Part shown: positions 43,320 through 53,318 of the stretch, piece by piece
Numbering within the stretch: position 1 is the stretch's first letter
Layout of the letters: the number at the start of each line of letters is the position of its first letter
From: Aeromicrobium choanae
GTDB taxonomy: Bacteria > Actinomycetota > Actinomycetes > Propionibacteriales > Nocardioidaceae
Reading direction: 5' to 3'
Assembly: GCF_900167475.1 (NCBI RefSeq)
Contig: NZ_LT796768.1
Coordinates: 2,170,001-2,234,000, forward strand
DNA: 64,000 bases
Program-made: the position numbers and the translations under genes
The notes under the pieces: model-generated
What the model was told of the DNA's origin: nothing
Database searches by the model: none
What the model saw: the letters and a program-made list of their open reading frames with translations, nothing else

Positions 43320-44261
43320 GTGTTCACCCTGTTCGTTTTGGTCGGTCTGGTCGCAGGAGTCGTCGGCGCGGTGCTGGTGGGTCGGCACCTGCGGGCGCAG
43401 TCCAAGCCGTCCGCGCCGGCGACCGGCACGGCGCTCGTGCTGGGCCTGCTCGCGGTGATCGTCGCCGTGGTCTCGATGACCGCGATCGTGCCGACGCGCG
43501 AGATCGGCGTCGTCACGTCGTTCGGCCGTCCCGTCGCCGTGTGGTCGAACGGCCTCCACGTGAAGGCGCCGTGGCAGAAGGTCAACAAGCTCGACGGCAC
43601 GATCCAGACCGACAACTTCACCGGCGCCGACCGCGCGATCGACATCCGCATCGGCAACGGCTCCACCTCCGGCGTCGACGCGACGATCCGCTGGCGCATC
43701 CGTCTCGAGGCGGGCAAGGAGCTCTACCAGGACTACCGCCAGATGGAGAACATCCGTGACTCCCTCGTCACGCGCGAGCTCAAGGCCGCTCTGAACGAGG
43801 TGCTGGGCGACTACGACCCCCTCGAGTCGGTCAAGGCCGGGATCGGCTCCGACGGCGCCACCACCTCGGCGGGCGTCGACCTGAACGCCTACTCGGAGCA
43901 GGTGCACGAGGCGCTGTCCGAGCGCGTCGGCGAGGACGTCGAGGTGCTCAGCGTGATCCTGCCGATCATCCGCTTCGACAAGCAGACGCAGGAGAAGATC
44001 AACGCCTATCAGGCCGAGGTCGCCAACACGCGGATCGCCCAGCAGCGCGAGGCCACCGCGAAGGCGCAGGCCCTGGCGAACAAGAACCTGGCCGGCTCGG
44101 TCTCGCGCGATCCGAACGTGCTCGTCTCCAAGTGCCTCGACTCGCTCGAGGAGATGGTCAAGGCCGGCCAGGAGGTCCCGATCGGGTTCTCCTGCTGGCC
44201 CGGCGGGGCCGGCACCTCGGTGGTGCTGCCGCAGGTCGGGAAGGCCGAGACCGACCGCTGA
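43320..44261 (+). CDS. SPFH/band-7 domain membrane protein
   Basis: The 313-residue protein has two N-terminal membrane helices (about 1-21 and 39-57). The SPFH/prohibitin domain begins IVPTREIGVVTSFGRPVAVW and runs to about residue 215, followed by a coiled-coil Ala/Glu/Gln stretch. SPFH proteins form rings or scaffolds in membranes and often guard proteases. No partner NfeD or FtsH gene is adjacent. The start is GTG with GGGAGG upstream. Its stop faces the stop of the next minus-strand gene with no gap. Confidence 0.88.
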   Translation: MFTLFVLVGLVAGVVGAVLVGRHLRAQSKPSAPATGTALVLGLLAVIVAVVSMTAIVPTREIGVVTSFGRPVAVWSNGLHVKAPWQKVNKLDGTIQTDNFTGADRAIDIRIGNGSTSGVDATIRWRIRLEAGKELYQDYRQMENIRDSLVTRELKAALNEVLGDYDPLESVKAGIGSDGATTSAGVDLNAYSEQVHEALSERVGEDVEVLSVILPIIRFDKQTQEKINAYQAEVANTRIAQQREATAKAQALANKNLAGSVSRDPNVLVSKCLDSLEEMVKAGQEVPIGFSCWPGGAGTSVVLPQVGKAETDR

Positions 44262-46145
44262 TCAGCGGCGGCGACGCACGAGCACCAGGACGCCGGCCGC
44301 GAGGGCCACGGCCACCACCGCGCCGCCGATCACCCACGGCAGGAGCGAGCCAGAGTCCCCGGCCTGAGCCGCCGCCTCCGGCTCGACGTCGTCGGTCTGC
44401 TCCGCGGCGGTCGTGACGGGGGAGTCGACCAGACGCGAGTCGGCCACCGGAGGGGTGAGCCCCTCGACCTCGGCGTACGTCGGGGCGACGTCTCCGAGCA
44501 CGTTCTCGCGCTCGAGCGTCAGCGTGTACGGCAGGTTCGTCTCGTCCCCGCGCAGCTTGAGGCTGACGACGACGTAGTGCATCCCCGCGAGCGAGGCCCC
44601 CTCACGCGTGGTGTCGTTCTGCGACCGGTTCGCGGGGTGCAGCGGCCATGACATCGCGCCGGTGCGGAACGCGATGTTCTCGCGCAGGTTCGCCCACGGG
44701 TCGCGGGTCCAGTCCTCCGGCCAGTTCCCGTAGAGGCTGATCGTCACGTCGCGCCGCAGCGGGTTGATGACCGAGACGTCCAGGCCGCTCCCGATGGCAG
44801 CGGCGTCCCGGACCTCGTCCGTGAGCTTCGCGTCGACCTGGGCCCGCACCTGCTCGCCCCAGTCGACCGGGACCGCGAGGACCTGCGTCTCGCCGGCGCT
44901 GATGTCCAGCTGGTACGTCCCGGGACCGACCTCGGGCGCGCTCGCGATGCTCGTGCCGGGGACCGCCTCGGTGGCCGTGCCGGGCGTCGGGGCGACCCAC
45001 TCCGGCTCGTCCCCGGCGGTGCCGGGCGCGAGGTCGGAGGTGATGGGCGGCTCCTCGTAGACGGCCAGCTCGATCGGGCGGCCCTCGATCTGCCCGACGC
45101 TGCGCTCCACCTGCACGCCGAGCTCGTCGTCGGTGCGGCACTCGGAGTCCGGATCCCGCACCCAGCTGGAGACGCCGCCGTAGTAGACCGGCGACCGGCT
45201 GGACATGTCGAGGCCGTACGTGGTCGAGGACGCGCACGTGAGACCGCCGATGCGCTTCGTCCCCAGGGTCGCGGCCGCCCCGAGGTCACCGCTGACACCG
45301 CTGATCACGGCGCCGACGTGAACGGTCGAGTCGGGCGCCGTCCGCGCCACGCGGTAGTTCGCGGGCCCGCCGACCGCGACCGTGTCGGTGTACTGCCCCG
45401 GAGCCAGCAGGGGAGCCCCGTCCTCCGTGGGCGTGCCCTTCACCGGGGTCCCGGTGAGGTCGAAGGGCCGCGAGGCGCGCACGGAGGAGACGCGCAGGCT
45501 GTCGGTCAGGCTCTCGGCGTCGTCGGCGTCGTAGTACGTGCCGTGGCCCTCGTCGGCGACGCACTGCAGCGTCTTCTTCGCCCGCCCGGAGACGTCGAAC
45601 CCGACGACGTCGATGCGGATGTCGATGCCGTCCTTCGCGATCTCGCGGGCGACGACGCAGGGGTCGGGGTCGCAGGTCGGCTCGCCGTCGGAGACCAGCA
45701 CGATCGTGCGCTGGCCCGCGTCGCCGAGGTCCTTCGCGGCCTCGCGCAGGGCGTGGCTCGTGGGGGTCCAGCCGACGGGCTCGTAGTCGGCGACGGCCTT
45801 CCGTAGCTCGTCCCGGTTGTCCGAGCCGAGGTCGACGACGCGCTCCGAGTCGGTGCACGCGGCCGGGTCGTCCTCGGCGACGTCGCTGGCCCCGTAGACC
45901 CGGAAGCCGACGCGCTGCTCGTCAGGGAGCCCGTCGATCACCGCGTCGAGGCCGTCCTTCGCCGCCTGGATGCGGGTGGACCCGCCGCCCGTGCGCTCGG
46001 CCATCGAGCCGGAGGCGTCCATCACGAGCATCATCGCCGTGTCGGAGGCGGGCTCGTCGGTCGCGCGCTCCACGGCGCCGGCGGGCCAGCTCAGTGCGGT
46101 GGCCGCCAGCAGGATCGAGCCGACGACGGACAGGGTCTTGATCAA
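44262..46145 (-). CDS. Secreted VWA-domain protein with C-terminal anchor
   Basis: The 627-residue protein has a signal peptide at about 1-24 and a von Willebrand A domain at about 35-220 with metal-site motif DASGS (Asp43, Ser45, Ser47). A long beta-rich region with few named motifs follows, and a C-terminal membrane helix ends in RRRR. It resembles actinobacterial extracellular VWA proteins that bind ligands at the wall; partners are unknown. The TTG at 46145 is preferred because GGGGAG sits six bases upstream; an ATG at 46184 would add 13 residues before the signal peptide. Confidence 0.8.
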   Translation of the reverse strand: MIKTLSVVGSILLAATALSWPAGAVERATDEPASDTAMMLVMDASGSMAERTGGGSTRIQAAKDGLDAVIDGLPDEQRVGFRVYGASDVAEDDPAACTDSERVVDLGSDNRDELRKAVADYEPVGWTPTSHALREAAKDLGDAGQRTIVLVSDGEPTCDPDPCVVAREIAKDGIDIRIDVVGFDVSGRAKKTLQCVADEGHGTYYDADDAESLTDSLRVSSVRASRPFDLTGTPVKGTPTEDGAPLLAPGQYTDTVAVGGPANYRVARTAPDSTVHVGAVISGVSGDLGAAATLGTKRIGGLTCASSTTYGLDMSSRSPVYYGGVSSWVRDPDSECRTDDELGVQVERSVGQIEGRPIELAVYEEPPITSDLAPGTAGDEPEWVAPTPGTATEAVPGTSIASAPEVGPGTYQLDISAGETQVLAVPVDWGEQVRAQVDAKLTDEVRDAAAIGSGLDVSVINPLRRDVTISLYGNWPEDWTRDPWANLRENIAFRTGAMSWPLHPANRSQNDTTREGASLAGMHYVVVSLKLRGDETNLPYTLTLERENVLGDVAPTYAEVEGLTPPVADSRLVDSPVTTAAEQTDDVEPEAAAQAGDSGSLLPWVIGGAVVAVALAAGVLVLVRRRR

Positions 46146-46193
46146 CGTGCTCTCCCCGAGACGAGTGACATGTGTCGGGGTCATGCTGCCACG

Positions 46194-46772
46194 TCAGCGC
46201 CAGAGGGAGGTCCACTCGACGCCGAGGTCGCGGGCCATCTCGCGCAGGGCCGGGACGCTGACGCCGACCACGTTGTGGTGGTCGCCCTCGATGCGGGTGA
46301 CGAACGCGGCGCCGAGCCCGTCGATCGTGAAGGCGCCGGCGACCTGCAGCGGCTCGCCGCTGGCGACGTAGGCGTCGATCTCGTCGTCGGTGACGTTCGC
46401 GAAGTGCACGCGGGTGGCCGCGTGGCGGACCACCTCGTCGGAGCCCAGGCGCAGGCAGTGGCCGGTGTGCAGCACGCCCACGTTGCCGCGCATCGCGTAC
46501 CAGCGGCGGCGCGCGATGTCGGGATCGTGGGGCTTGCCCAGCACCTGGCCGTCGAACTCCAGCACGGAGTCGCAGCCCAGCACCAGTGCGTCGGGGTGGT
46601 CGGCGGCGACGGCGTGGCACTTCAGGCGGGCGAGCTCGGTGGACAGCTCCGCCGGGGTGGACGCGGCGACGCCGTCCTCGTCGACGCCCGACACGACGAC
46701 CTCAGGGTCGATCCCGGCGCGCTGCAGGGTGCTGAGGCGAGCGGGCGAGGCCGACGCCAGGACGAACCTCAT
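46194..46772 (-). CDS. maf: Maf-like nucleoside triphosphate pyrophosphatase
   Basis: The 192-residue protein begins FVLASASPARLSTLQRAGI, the SxxR motif of Maf proteins, and has GCDSVLEFDGQVLGKP with the catalytic Asp, followed by GGAFTIDG-like VAGAFTIDGLGAAFV. Maf enzymes hydrolyse dTTP/UTP or modified nucleotides to monophosphates and are linked to cell division control. Its start overlaps the stop of the upstream hypothetical gene (ATGA). The maf-accE-accD neighbourhood is conserved in M. tuberculosis. Confidence 0.93.
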   Translation of the reverse strand: MRFVLASASPARLSTLQRAGIDPEVVVSGVDEDGVAASTPAELSTELARLKCHAVAADHPDALVLGCDSVLEFDGQVLGKPHDPDIARRRWYAMRGNVGVLHTGHCLRLGSDEVVRHAATRVHFANVTDDEIDAYVASGEPLQVAGAFTIDGLGAAFVTRIEGDHHNVVGVSVPALREMARDLGVEWTSLWR

Positions 46773-47431
46773 CGGTCCTCCTCGGGCGTGAGGGTGGGGA
46801 CGACGCCGTGATCGGCCGGCTCCGCGTCGAGGCCGGGCTCGGCGAGGATCGCGTCGACGAGGGCCTGCGAGCCGCCCACGACCATCCACGACGGATCCAC
46901 GTCGGCCGCGATGAACCAGGCGCGATCGGCCGGCCACGTGATCGAGGCGGGCGGCAGGGTGCGCTCGACGTCGGTGCCGTACGGGCGGGCGCCCCAGTCG
47001 CCGACGCTCGCAGCGGGACCCCGGAAGAGCAGGTAGGCGCGGTCGCCGCGCAGGTCGACCTTCGGTGCTTCCAGGACGTCGTCGTCGAAGGCGGGGCGGA
47101 TCCGCGGGGGAGTGGGCCGGAACCACAGGTCGCGCAGCCAGTTCCCGCGCAGGGTGGTGTAGGCGCGGCCGGCGTCGGTCAGCTCGCCCCAGCCGTCCCA
47201 GAGGCCGAAGAACACGTCGTCCGGCGTGCGGGTGTGCGCGGCCGCCAGCCCGACGACGTGCGCCATGACCTCGTCGTCACTGCGGTACGCGGCGGACTCG
47301 CCGTCGTCGAAGCGGACGGTCGCGTACGCCTCGAAGTCGGGCGGTCCCTGCGTGGCCAGCACCCGCCAGTCCGTCTCGGACCGGACGAACCAGTCGGCGT
47401 GCGAGACGTCGGGCTCGTGGCGCAGGGGCAT
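46769..47431 (-). CDS. Uncharacterised actinobacterial protein
   Basis: The 220-residue soluble protein has no signal or membrane segment and many Trp and Asp residues. It has the blocks DVFFGLWDGWGEL near the middle and WPADRAWFIAADVDPSW near residue 170, which I recall from unnamed actinobacterial proteins, but I know no function. It is co-transcribed with maf through an ATGA overlap. The ATG at 47431 was chosen; a GTG at 47449 would add six residues. Confidence 0.7.
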   Translation of the reverse strand: MPLRHEPDVSHADWFVRSETDWRVLATQGPPDFEAYATVRFDDGESAAYRSDDEVMAHVVGLAAAHTRTPDDVFFGLWDGWGELTDAGRAYTTLRGNWLRDLWFRPTPPRIRPAFDDDVLEAPKVDLRGDRAYLLFRGPAASVGDWGARPYGTDVERTLPPASITWPADRAWFIAADVDPSWMVVGGSQALVDAILAEPGLDAEPADHGVVPTLTPEEDR

Positions 47432-47484
47432 GCCCCGATCGTTCCACACGCGTGGTGGGAACCGGGGAAACCGTCAGCGGGGCC

Positions 47485-47730
47485 TCAGAAGGCGGAGGCG
47501 CGCCACTGGCCGGGGCCGAAGCGGTGCGGGGTGCGGTGCTGGCGCACCGGGTGGCCCCACTGGCTGCGCTGCCTCGGCTTCGCGTCGGCGGCAGCGGCCG
47601 CTGCGGCGGCGTTGCGCGCGGCCACGACCGCGACGAGCGCCGCCAGCTCCTCGGCCGTCGGGTCGCCCTTCACGACCCGGAGCACCGGCGTGCGCTCCGG
47701 GGTCTCGGTGGCCTCGTTCTCCTGGCTCAC
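47485..47730 (-). CDS. accE: Acyl-CoA carboxylase epsilon subunit
   Basis: The 81-residue protein matches the AccE/PccE family: an acidic start, then [20 protein letters not shown], an Ala-rich helix and a basic Trp-containing tail ([20 protein letters not shown]). Such small subunits link the alpha and beta chains of actinobacterial acyl-CoA carboxylases. The GTG start overlaps the accD stop as GTGA, so both are made together. The gene is easily missed because its frame is open through the whole of accD. Confidence 0.9.
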   Translation of the reverse strand: MSQENEATETPERTPVLRVVKGDPTAEELAALVAVVAARNAAAAAAAADAKPRQRSQWGHPVRQHRTPHRFGPGQWRASAF

Positions 47731-49331
47731 AGCGGGATGTTCCCGTGCTTCTTGGGCGGCAGCGTCTCGCGCTTCGTGGCCAGCAGGCGCAGCGCCTTGG
47801 AGACCTCGGCGCGGGTCTGGCTGGGCTTGATGACGCCGTCGATGTACCCGCGCTCGGCCGCCACGTAGGGGTTGCAGAGCGTGTCCTCGTACTCGGTCAT
47901 CAGCTCGGCGCGCAGGGCCTCGGGATCCTCGGCGGCGGCGATGTCGCGGCGGTAGAGGATGTTGACCGCGCCGGAAGCGCCGACCACGGCGATCTGGCCG
48001 GTGGGCCACGACAGGTTGATGTCGGCACCGAGGTGCTTGGAGCCCATGACGTCGTACGCGCCGCCGTACGCCTTGCGCGTGATGATCGTGACGAGCGGGA
48101 CGGTGGCCTCGGCGTAGGCGTAGATCAGCTTGGCGCCGCGGCGGATGATGCCGTTCCACTCCTGGTCGGTGCCGGGCAGGAAGCCGGGCACGTCCACGAA
48201 GGTCAGCACCGGGATGTTGAACGCGTCGCACGTGCGCACGAAGCGCGCGGCCTTCTCGGAGGCGTCGATGTCCAGGCAGCCGGCGAACTGCATCGGCTGG
48301 TTGGCCACGACGCCGACGCTCTTGCCCTCGACCCGGCCGAAGCCGATGACGATGTTCGGCGCGAAGAGCGCCTGCACCTCGAGGAAGTCCTGGTCGTCCA
48401 GCACGGTCTCGATGACGGTGCGGATGTCGTAGGGCTGGTTCGCCGAGTCGGGGATGAGGGTGTCGAGCGCGAGGTCGAGGTCGGACGGCTCGAGGTCGAC
48501 GACCTCTCCGAACGCCTCGGGCTCCTCCATGTTGTTCTGCGGCAGGTAGGAGATCAGCGCCTTGACGTACTCGAGCGCGTCGTCCTCGTCGGAGGCCAGG
48601 TAGTGGGAGTTGCCGCTCTTGGTGTTGTGCGTGCGACCGCCACCGAGCTCCTCCATCGTGACGTCCTCGCCGGTGACCGTCTTGATGATGTCCGGTCCGG
48701 TGATGAACATGCCCGAGGTGCCGTCGACCATGACCGTGAAGTCGGTGACCGCGGGGGAGTAGACGTGGCCGCCGGCGCAGTTGCCCATGATGAGGCTGAT
48801 CTGCGGGATGACGCCCGAGGCGTGCACGTTGCGGCGGAAGATCTCGCCGTACAGGCCGAGCGAGACGACGCCCTCCTGGATGCGGGCGCCCGCGCCCTCG
48901 TTGATGCCGATGATGGGGCAGCCGGACTTGATCGCCAGGTCCATGACCTTGGTGATCTTCTCGCCGTAGACCTCGCCGAGGCTGCCGCCGAAGATGCTGA
49001 AGTCCTGGCTGAAGACGCACACCTGGCGGCCGTCGATCGTGCCGTAGCCGGTGATCACGCCGTCGCCGAGGGGCCGGTTCTTGTCGAGGCCGAACGAGGT
49101 GGCGCGGTGGCGTGCGAGCGCGTCGAGCTCGACGAACGAGCCCTCGTCGAGCAGCAGCTCGATCCGCTCGCGGGCGCTCTTGCGATCGCGAGCGTGCTGC
49201 TTCTCGGCGGCACGGTCGGCCACCTCGACGGTCGCCTCGTGATGGCGCCGCTCGTAGTCAGCGAGCTTTCCGGCGGTGGTGTGGAGCTCGGGGTGCTCCT
49301 CCAGCGGGGTGTCGGGCAGGGCGTCGGTCAT
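47727..49331 (-). CDS. accD: Acyl-CoA carboxylase beta chain (carboxyltransferase)
   Basis: The 534-residue carboxyltransferase has two crotonase-like halves. The N-terminal half contains [20 protein letters not shown] and [12 protein letters not shown]; the C-terminal half has the oxyanion [14 protein letters not shown] and [15 protein letters not shown], as in AccD5/PccB, which carboxylate propionyl- or acetyl-CoA. By gene order it corresponds to AccD5 of M. tuberculosis. The ATG at 49331 is preferred over a GTG at 49340 because TAGGGT ends 7 bases upstream, a leaderless arrangement. Confidence 0.95.
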   Translation of the reverse strand: MTDALPDTPLEEHPELHTTAGKLADYERRHHEATVEVADRAAEKQHARDRKSARERIELLLDEGSFVELDALARHRATSFGLDKNRPLGDGVITGYGTIDGRQVCVFSQDFSIFGGSLGEVYGEKITKVMDLAIKSGCPIIGINEGAGARIQEGVVSLGLYGEIFRRNVHASGVIPQISLIMGNCAGGHVYSPAVTDFTVMVDGTSGMFITGPDIIKTVTGEDVTMEELGGGRTHNTKSGNSHYLASDEDDALEYVKALISYLPQNNMEEPEAFGEVVDLEPSDLDLALDTLIPDSANQPYDIRTVIETVLDDQDFLEVQALFAPNIVIGFGRVEGKSVGVVANQPMQFAGCLDIDASEKAARFVRTCDAFNIPVLTFVDVPGFLPGTDQEWNGIIRRGAKLIYAYAEATVPLVTIITRKAYGGAYDVMGSKHLGADINLSWPTGQIAVVGASGAVNILYRRDIAAAEDPEALRAELMTEYEDTLCNPYVAAERGYIDGVIKPSQTRAEVSKALRLLATKRETLPPKKHGNIPL

Positions 49332-49425
49332 GGCGAACACCCTAACCGGGGCCGATTCGGGCCTCGCATCAAGGCAGGTGCGCCAGGCCCTGTCGCCGCG
49401 GGCGGAGCGGTGCCATGCTCGAAGG

Positions 49426-49779
49426 ATGAGTCTCGATCCGACGGTGACGAATCCCGCGCACTACCGAGTGATCCTGGAGAACGAGAAGGTCCGTGTGCTG
49501 GAGTACACGGACGTCCCGGGCGACGAGACCACGCCCCACGAGCACCCCGACAGCGTCATGTACACCCTCAACTCCTTCAAGCGGCGCCTCATGTCCGGGG
49601 ACTTCCAGATGGACGTCGAGCTCGAGGCGAACACGGTGATGTGGCTGCCCGCGCAGCAGCACCACGCCAAGAACATCGGCGAGACGCCCACGCACGTGCT
49701 GTTCGTCGAGCTCAAGGAGCCCGGCGCGGACCCCGCGATCGCCGCCGGGGTCGTGGAGGGCGTGTTCGGGCCGCAGTAG
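49426..49779 (+). CDS. Small cupin-domain protein
   Basis: The 117-residue single cupin has the first motif around [17 protein letters not shown] with two His and a Glu-like spacing, and the second around [23 protein letters not shown]. It could bind a metal and act as an enzyme or sensor; the substrate is unknown. GAAGG lies just before the ATG. It stands alone between accD and birA, which it is transcribed toward. Confidence 0.8.
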   Translation: MSLDPTVTNPAHYRVILENEKVRVLEYTDVPGDETTPHEHPDSVMYTLNSFKRRLMSGDFQMDVELEANTVMWLPAQQHHAKNIGETPTHVLFVELKEPGADPAIAAGVVEGVFGPQ

Positions 49780-49820
49780 CGCTGGAGTCGCATCCGGCCG
49801 CGCTGTGCCAAGGTGGGCGC

Positions 49821-50603
49821 GTGCAGTCATCCCGCCTCGCCCCGCTCGACCGTGATCGCCTGCGGGCGGAGGCCGACGGGTTCGACGTCCACGTCACCGA
49901 CGAGACCGCCAGCACCAACGCCGACCTCGCGCAGGCGGCCCACGCGGGTGCGCCGGAGTGGACCGTCCACACCACCGACCACCAGGCCGCGGGCCGGGGC
50001 CGGCTCGACCGCACCTTCACGATGCCCCGGTACACCGGCATCGCGGTCTCGCTGCTCGTGCGGCCCGTCGAGGTGCCGCCCACCCGCTGGCCGTGGCTGC
50101 CGCTCGTCGCGGGACTGGCCGTGGTCGGCACGGTGCGCGACCTCGGCGTCGAGGCCGCCCTCAAGTGGCCCAACGACGTCCTCGTGGGCGACCGCCGCAA
50201 GCTCTGCGGGATCCTCGTCGAGCGCGTCGAGACCCCGACCGGAGCGGCCGCGATCATCGGGATCGGGCTGAACGTCGCGCTCTCGGCCGAGGACCTGCCG
50301 GTGGAGCGGGCGACCTCCCTGCTGCTCGAGGGCGCGAGCACGACCGACCGGAACGAGGTCCTCGTCGCCCTGCTGCACCGGCTGCGCGAGCGGCTCGAGA
50401 TGTGGCGCGACCCGGCGGGCGCCGAGCAGCTCACCGCCGACTACCTCGCGACCTGCTCGACGATCGGGCGGCAGGTCCGGATCGAGCGGGCCGACGGCAG
50501 CGACGTGGTGGGCGAGGCGACCGGGATCGACCCGTCGGGGTGCCTCGTCGTCGACGGGGTGCCGTGGTCGGCCGGCGACGTGACGCACCTGCGCCCGGTG
50601 TGA
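49821..50603 (+). CDS. birA: Biotin--[acetyl-CoA-carboxylase] ligase
   Basis: The 260-residue protein has the biotin/lipoate ligase fold: TASTNADLAQ, the ATP/biotin loop AAGRGRLDRTF, and KWPNDVLVGDRRKLCGILVE with the catalytic lysine. A short C-terminal beta-barrel ends the chain. It lacks the DNA-binding domain of E. coli BirA, so it is only an enzyme. It attaches biotin to Lys555 of the carboxylase alpha chain encoded nearby. The start is GTG with AAGGTGG upstream. Confidence 0.94.
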   Translation: MQSSRLAPLDRDRLRAEADGFDVHVTDETASTNADLAQAAHAGAPEWTVHTTDHQAAGRGRLDRTFTMPRYTGIAVSLLVRPVEVPPTRWPWLPLVAGLAVVGTVRDLGVEAALKWPNDVLVGDRRKLCGILVERVETPTGAAAIIGIGLNVALSAEDLPVERATSLLLEGASTTDRNEVLVALLHRLRERLEMWRDPAGAEQLTADYLATCSTIGRQVRIERADGSDVVGEATGIDPSGCLVVDGVPWSAGDVTHLRPV

Positions 50604-50638
50604 CCCGTGCCGAGGGCGCGGCGTGGGATCATGGCCGC

Positions 50639-51151
50639 ATGCTGTCCGAGAAGCTCCTGCTCGACGACGAGACGGTCGAGGCCGAGACCCGCACGCACCT
50701 CAAGGTGCTCATCGTGCCCTTCCTCATCGGCCTGGCCATCATGCTCGTCGGCGGGTACTTCGCCGGGGCGGTCGGCGACTCCGGTGGCGGCACCCCGCGC
50801 CTGGCCGGGATCGTCGTGCTGGCAGTGCTGTTCGTCTGGGGCACGCTGCTGCCGTTCCTGCGCTGGCTGACCTGGACGTACACCCTCACGAACCGGCGGC
50901 TGATCGAGCAGAAGGGCATCCTGACGCGCAGCGGCCGGATCATCCCCCTCGCGCGGATCAACGACGTGGCCTACGAGAAGGGCGTCATCGATCGCGTGCT
51001 GCGCTGCGGCACGCTGATCATCCACGACGCCAGCCAGCAGGAGGGCCTGCACCTGCACGACATCCCCCACATCGAGGACTTCCACCGCCGCATCTCGCGG
51101 CTCGTGCTGGAGTCCCACGCACCCGAGGCGCGCCGCGATGAGCAGTCCTGA
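50639..51151 (+). CDS. PH-domain (bPH2/DUF304) membrane protein
   Basis: The 170-residue protein has two membrane helices (about 22-43 and 57-78) followed by a bacterial PH-like domain (YTLTNRRLIEQKGILTRSGR, then IPLARINDV). It corresponds in place and type to Rv3278c, next to birA in M. tuberculosis. Function is unknown; such proteins may sense or transport lipids. Its last 14 bases overlap the cyclase gene, so the two are coupled. Confidence 0.87.
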   Translation: MLSEKLLLDDETVEAETRTHLKVLIVPFLIGLAIMLVGGYFAGAVGDSGGGTPRLAGIVVLAVLFVWGTLLPFLRWLTWTYTLTNRRLIEQKGILTRSGRIIPLARINDVAYEKGVIDRVLRCGTLIIHDASQQEGLHLHDIPHIEDFHRRISRLVLESHAPEARRDEQS

Positions 51152-52124
51152 CGACCAGCAGCTGGTCGACGTCATCCTGGCGGAGCAGCTGCACTACACG
51201 AACGACGAGACCGCCGAGCGCGGCGGCCTCACGCCTGAGCAGGCCGCCCGTCTGTGGCGGAACCTGGGCTTCCCCGATCCGGGCTCGGAGATGGCGTTCG
51301 GCGATGCCGACGTCAGCGCGGTGGCCATCGTCGCCACCGCGATGGAGCACCAGATCCTCGACGAGGAGACGGTCTTCCGGCTCACCCGTGCGCTCGGGCA
51401 GACCATGTCCCGACTGGCCGACTGGCAGGTCACGATCCTGGTCGACCAGCTGGAGGCCGACATCGTGCGCGGCAAGTCCGACAGTCGCGCCGACGCGGCG
51501 CTCGAGCTGGCGCAGAGCTCGGTGCCGGGCTTCGAGCGGCTCATGGTGCACGTCTGGCGACGCCACCTCGCCGCCGCGGCCGCCCGGCTCACCGCCCTCG
51601 GCGAGAACGACCAGGCGCTGCTCTCCACCGACATGACCGTGGGCTTCGCCGACATGACGCGCTTCACCGCGCTGTCGAACCGGCTCGACGAGGCCTCCCT
51701 GGCGTCGGTGGTGGAGGACTTCGAGACCCGCTGCGGCGACCTCATCACCTCCGCTGGTGCCCGCGTCATCAAGACGCTCGGTGACGCGATGCTGTTCGTG
51801 CATCCCGACCCGGTCAAGGCCACGCGCATCTCGCTCGACATCATCACCGCGATCGGCGCGCGGGCGAAGCTGCCCGACGTCCGGGTGGGCCTGGCCACGG
51901 GATCGGTGCTGAGCCGCCTGGGCGACGTCTTCGGGCCGCCGGTCAACCTCGCCGCCCGGCTCTCACAGGTGGCCCGAGCCAACCGGGTGCTGGTGGACCA
52001 GCAGACGGCCGACGCGCTCGGCGACCACTTCGAGACCCGCGCGCTGCCGCCGCGGCCGATCAAGGGCTTCGGGCATCTCTCGCCCATCACGGTCACCGAG
52101 CGCCGCACGTTCCGCTCGCGCTGA
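51138..52124 (+). CDS. Class III adenylate cyclase with N-terminal regulatory domain
   Basis: The 328-residue soluble cyclase has an N-terminal helical domain at about 1-155 with LTPEQAARLWRNLGFPDPG, typical of the autoinhibitory domain of the pH-sensing M. tuberculosis Rv1264. The catalytic domain (about 160-325) keeps all key residues: metal Asp172 and Asp216, adenine-selecting Lys212 and Asp263, and Asn270/Arg274 for transition-state binding. It should make cAMP as a dimer. The gene overlaps the PH-protein gene by 14 bases, hinting at a shared membrane-linked task. Confidence 0.9.
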   Translation: MSSPDDQQLVDVILAEQLHYTNDETAERGGLTPEQAARLWRNLGFPDPGSEMAFGDADVSAVAIVATAMEHQILDEETVFRLTRALGQTMSRLADWQVTILVDQLEADIVRGKSDSRADAALELAQSSVPGFERLMVHVWRRHLAAAAARLTALGENDQALLSTDMTVGFADMTRFTALSNRLDEASLASVVEDFETRCGDLITSAGARVIKTLGDAMLFVHPDPVKATRISLDIITAIGARAKLPDVRVGLATGSVLSRLGDVFGPPVNLAARLSQVARANRVLVDQQTADALGDHFETRALPPRPIKGFGHLSPITVTERRTFRSR

Positions 52125-52181
52125 GCCCGTGCCGAGCGCCCTCCGACCCCGTGGACGCGGGGTGCGCTCTAGGCTGGCGCC

Positions 52182-53318
52182 GTGACGCACGAAGCTCCCG
52201 GCCGCGACGTCGCCGTGATCGGCGGAGGCCAGCTGGCCCGGATGATGCAACCGCCCGCGATCGCGCTGGGCCTGCGGTTGTGCCTGCTCGCGGAGGGGCC
52301 CGACGTCTCCGCGGCCCAGGTGATCGGCGACCACCGCGTCGGATCGCACACCGACCTGGACGACCTCCGCGCGGCGGTGCAGGACGCCCCGGTCGTGACC
52401 TTCGACCACGAGCACGTCCCCCCGGAGCACCTCCGGGCGCTCGCGCAGGAGGGCCACCAGTGCCGTCCCGGCCCTGATGCGCTCATCCACGCCCAGGACA
52501 AGCTCGTCATGCGCCGGCGCCTCACCGGGCTGGGCGTGCCGTGCCCGCGGTGGGCCGCGGTCGAGCAGCCCGCCGACGTCGAGGCCTTCGGATTCCCCGC
52601 CATCGTCAAGACCGCTCGCGGCGGGTATGACGGCAAGGGTGTCTGGAAGGTCGAGTCGGCTGCCGAGCTCGACGAGCCCTTCCGCGCGCCGGGTGAGCTG
52701 CTGGTCGAGGAGCTGGTGCCGTTCCGGCGCGAGCTCTCGGCCCAGGTCGCCCGCAGCGCCACCGGCGAGATCGTGGACTACCCGGTGGTCGAGTCGCGTC
52801 AGGTCGAAGGGGTCTGCTCCGAGGTGATCGCCCCTGCGCCGAACCTCGACCCGGCGCTCGAGGCCCGGGCGCGCCACATCGCCCGCACGATCGCCGAGGA
52901 GCTCGACGTCGTCGGAATGCTCGCGGTCGAGCTGTTCGAGACCGACGACGACCGCGTCCTGGTGAACGAGCTGGCGATGCGCCCGCACAACACGGGGCAC
53001 TGGTCGATCGACGGCGCGGTGACGAGCCAGTTCGAGAACCACCTGCGCGCCGTCACGGGGCTGCCGCTCGGCTCCACCACGCCGCGGCAGCCGTGGTCCG
53101 TCATGGTCAACATCCTCGGCGGCGCAGTGCAGGACCTCGCCGCACAGCGTGAGGTGGCGCTTGCGGCCGAGCCCGACGTGAAGGTCCACCTCTACGGCAA
53201 GGCGGTCAAGCCCGGCCGCAAGGTCGGTCACGTCACCGCCGTGGGCGACGAGCTCGAGGACGTGCTGCGCCGGGCCCGGCACAGCGCTGCACTGCTGACG
53301 GACGGAGTCCAGGCATGA
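52182..53318 (+). CDS. purK: N5-carboxyaminoimidazole ribonucleotide synthase
   Basis: The 378-residue ATP-grasp enzyme of purine synthesis turns AIR, ATP and bicarbonate into N5-CAIR. The N-terminal [20 protein letters not shown], the [17 protein letters not shown] loop and [16 protein letters not shown] are diagnostic. The GTG start has TAGGCT six bases upstream, a leaderless promoter. The stop overlaps purE (ATGA); its product goes directly to PurE. Confidence 0.96.
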   Translation: MTHEAPGRDVAVIGGGQLARMMQPPAIALGLRLCLLAEGPDVSAAQVIGDHRVGSHTDLDDLRAAVQDAPVVTFDHEHVPPEHLRALAQEGHQCRPGPDALIHAQDKLVMRRRLTGLGVPCPRWAAVEQPADVEAFGFPAIVKTARGGYDGKGVWKVESAAELDEPFRAPGELLVEELVPFRRELSAQVARSATGEIVDYPVVESRQVEGVCSEVIAPAPNLDPALEARARHIARTIAEELDVVGMLAVELFETDDDRVLVNELAMRPHNTGHWSIDGAVTSQFENHLRAVTGLPLGSTTPRQPWSVMVNILGGAVQDLAAQREVALAAEPDVKVHLYGKAVKPGRKVGHVTAVGDELEDVLRRARHSAALLTDGVQA

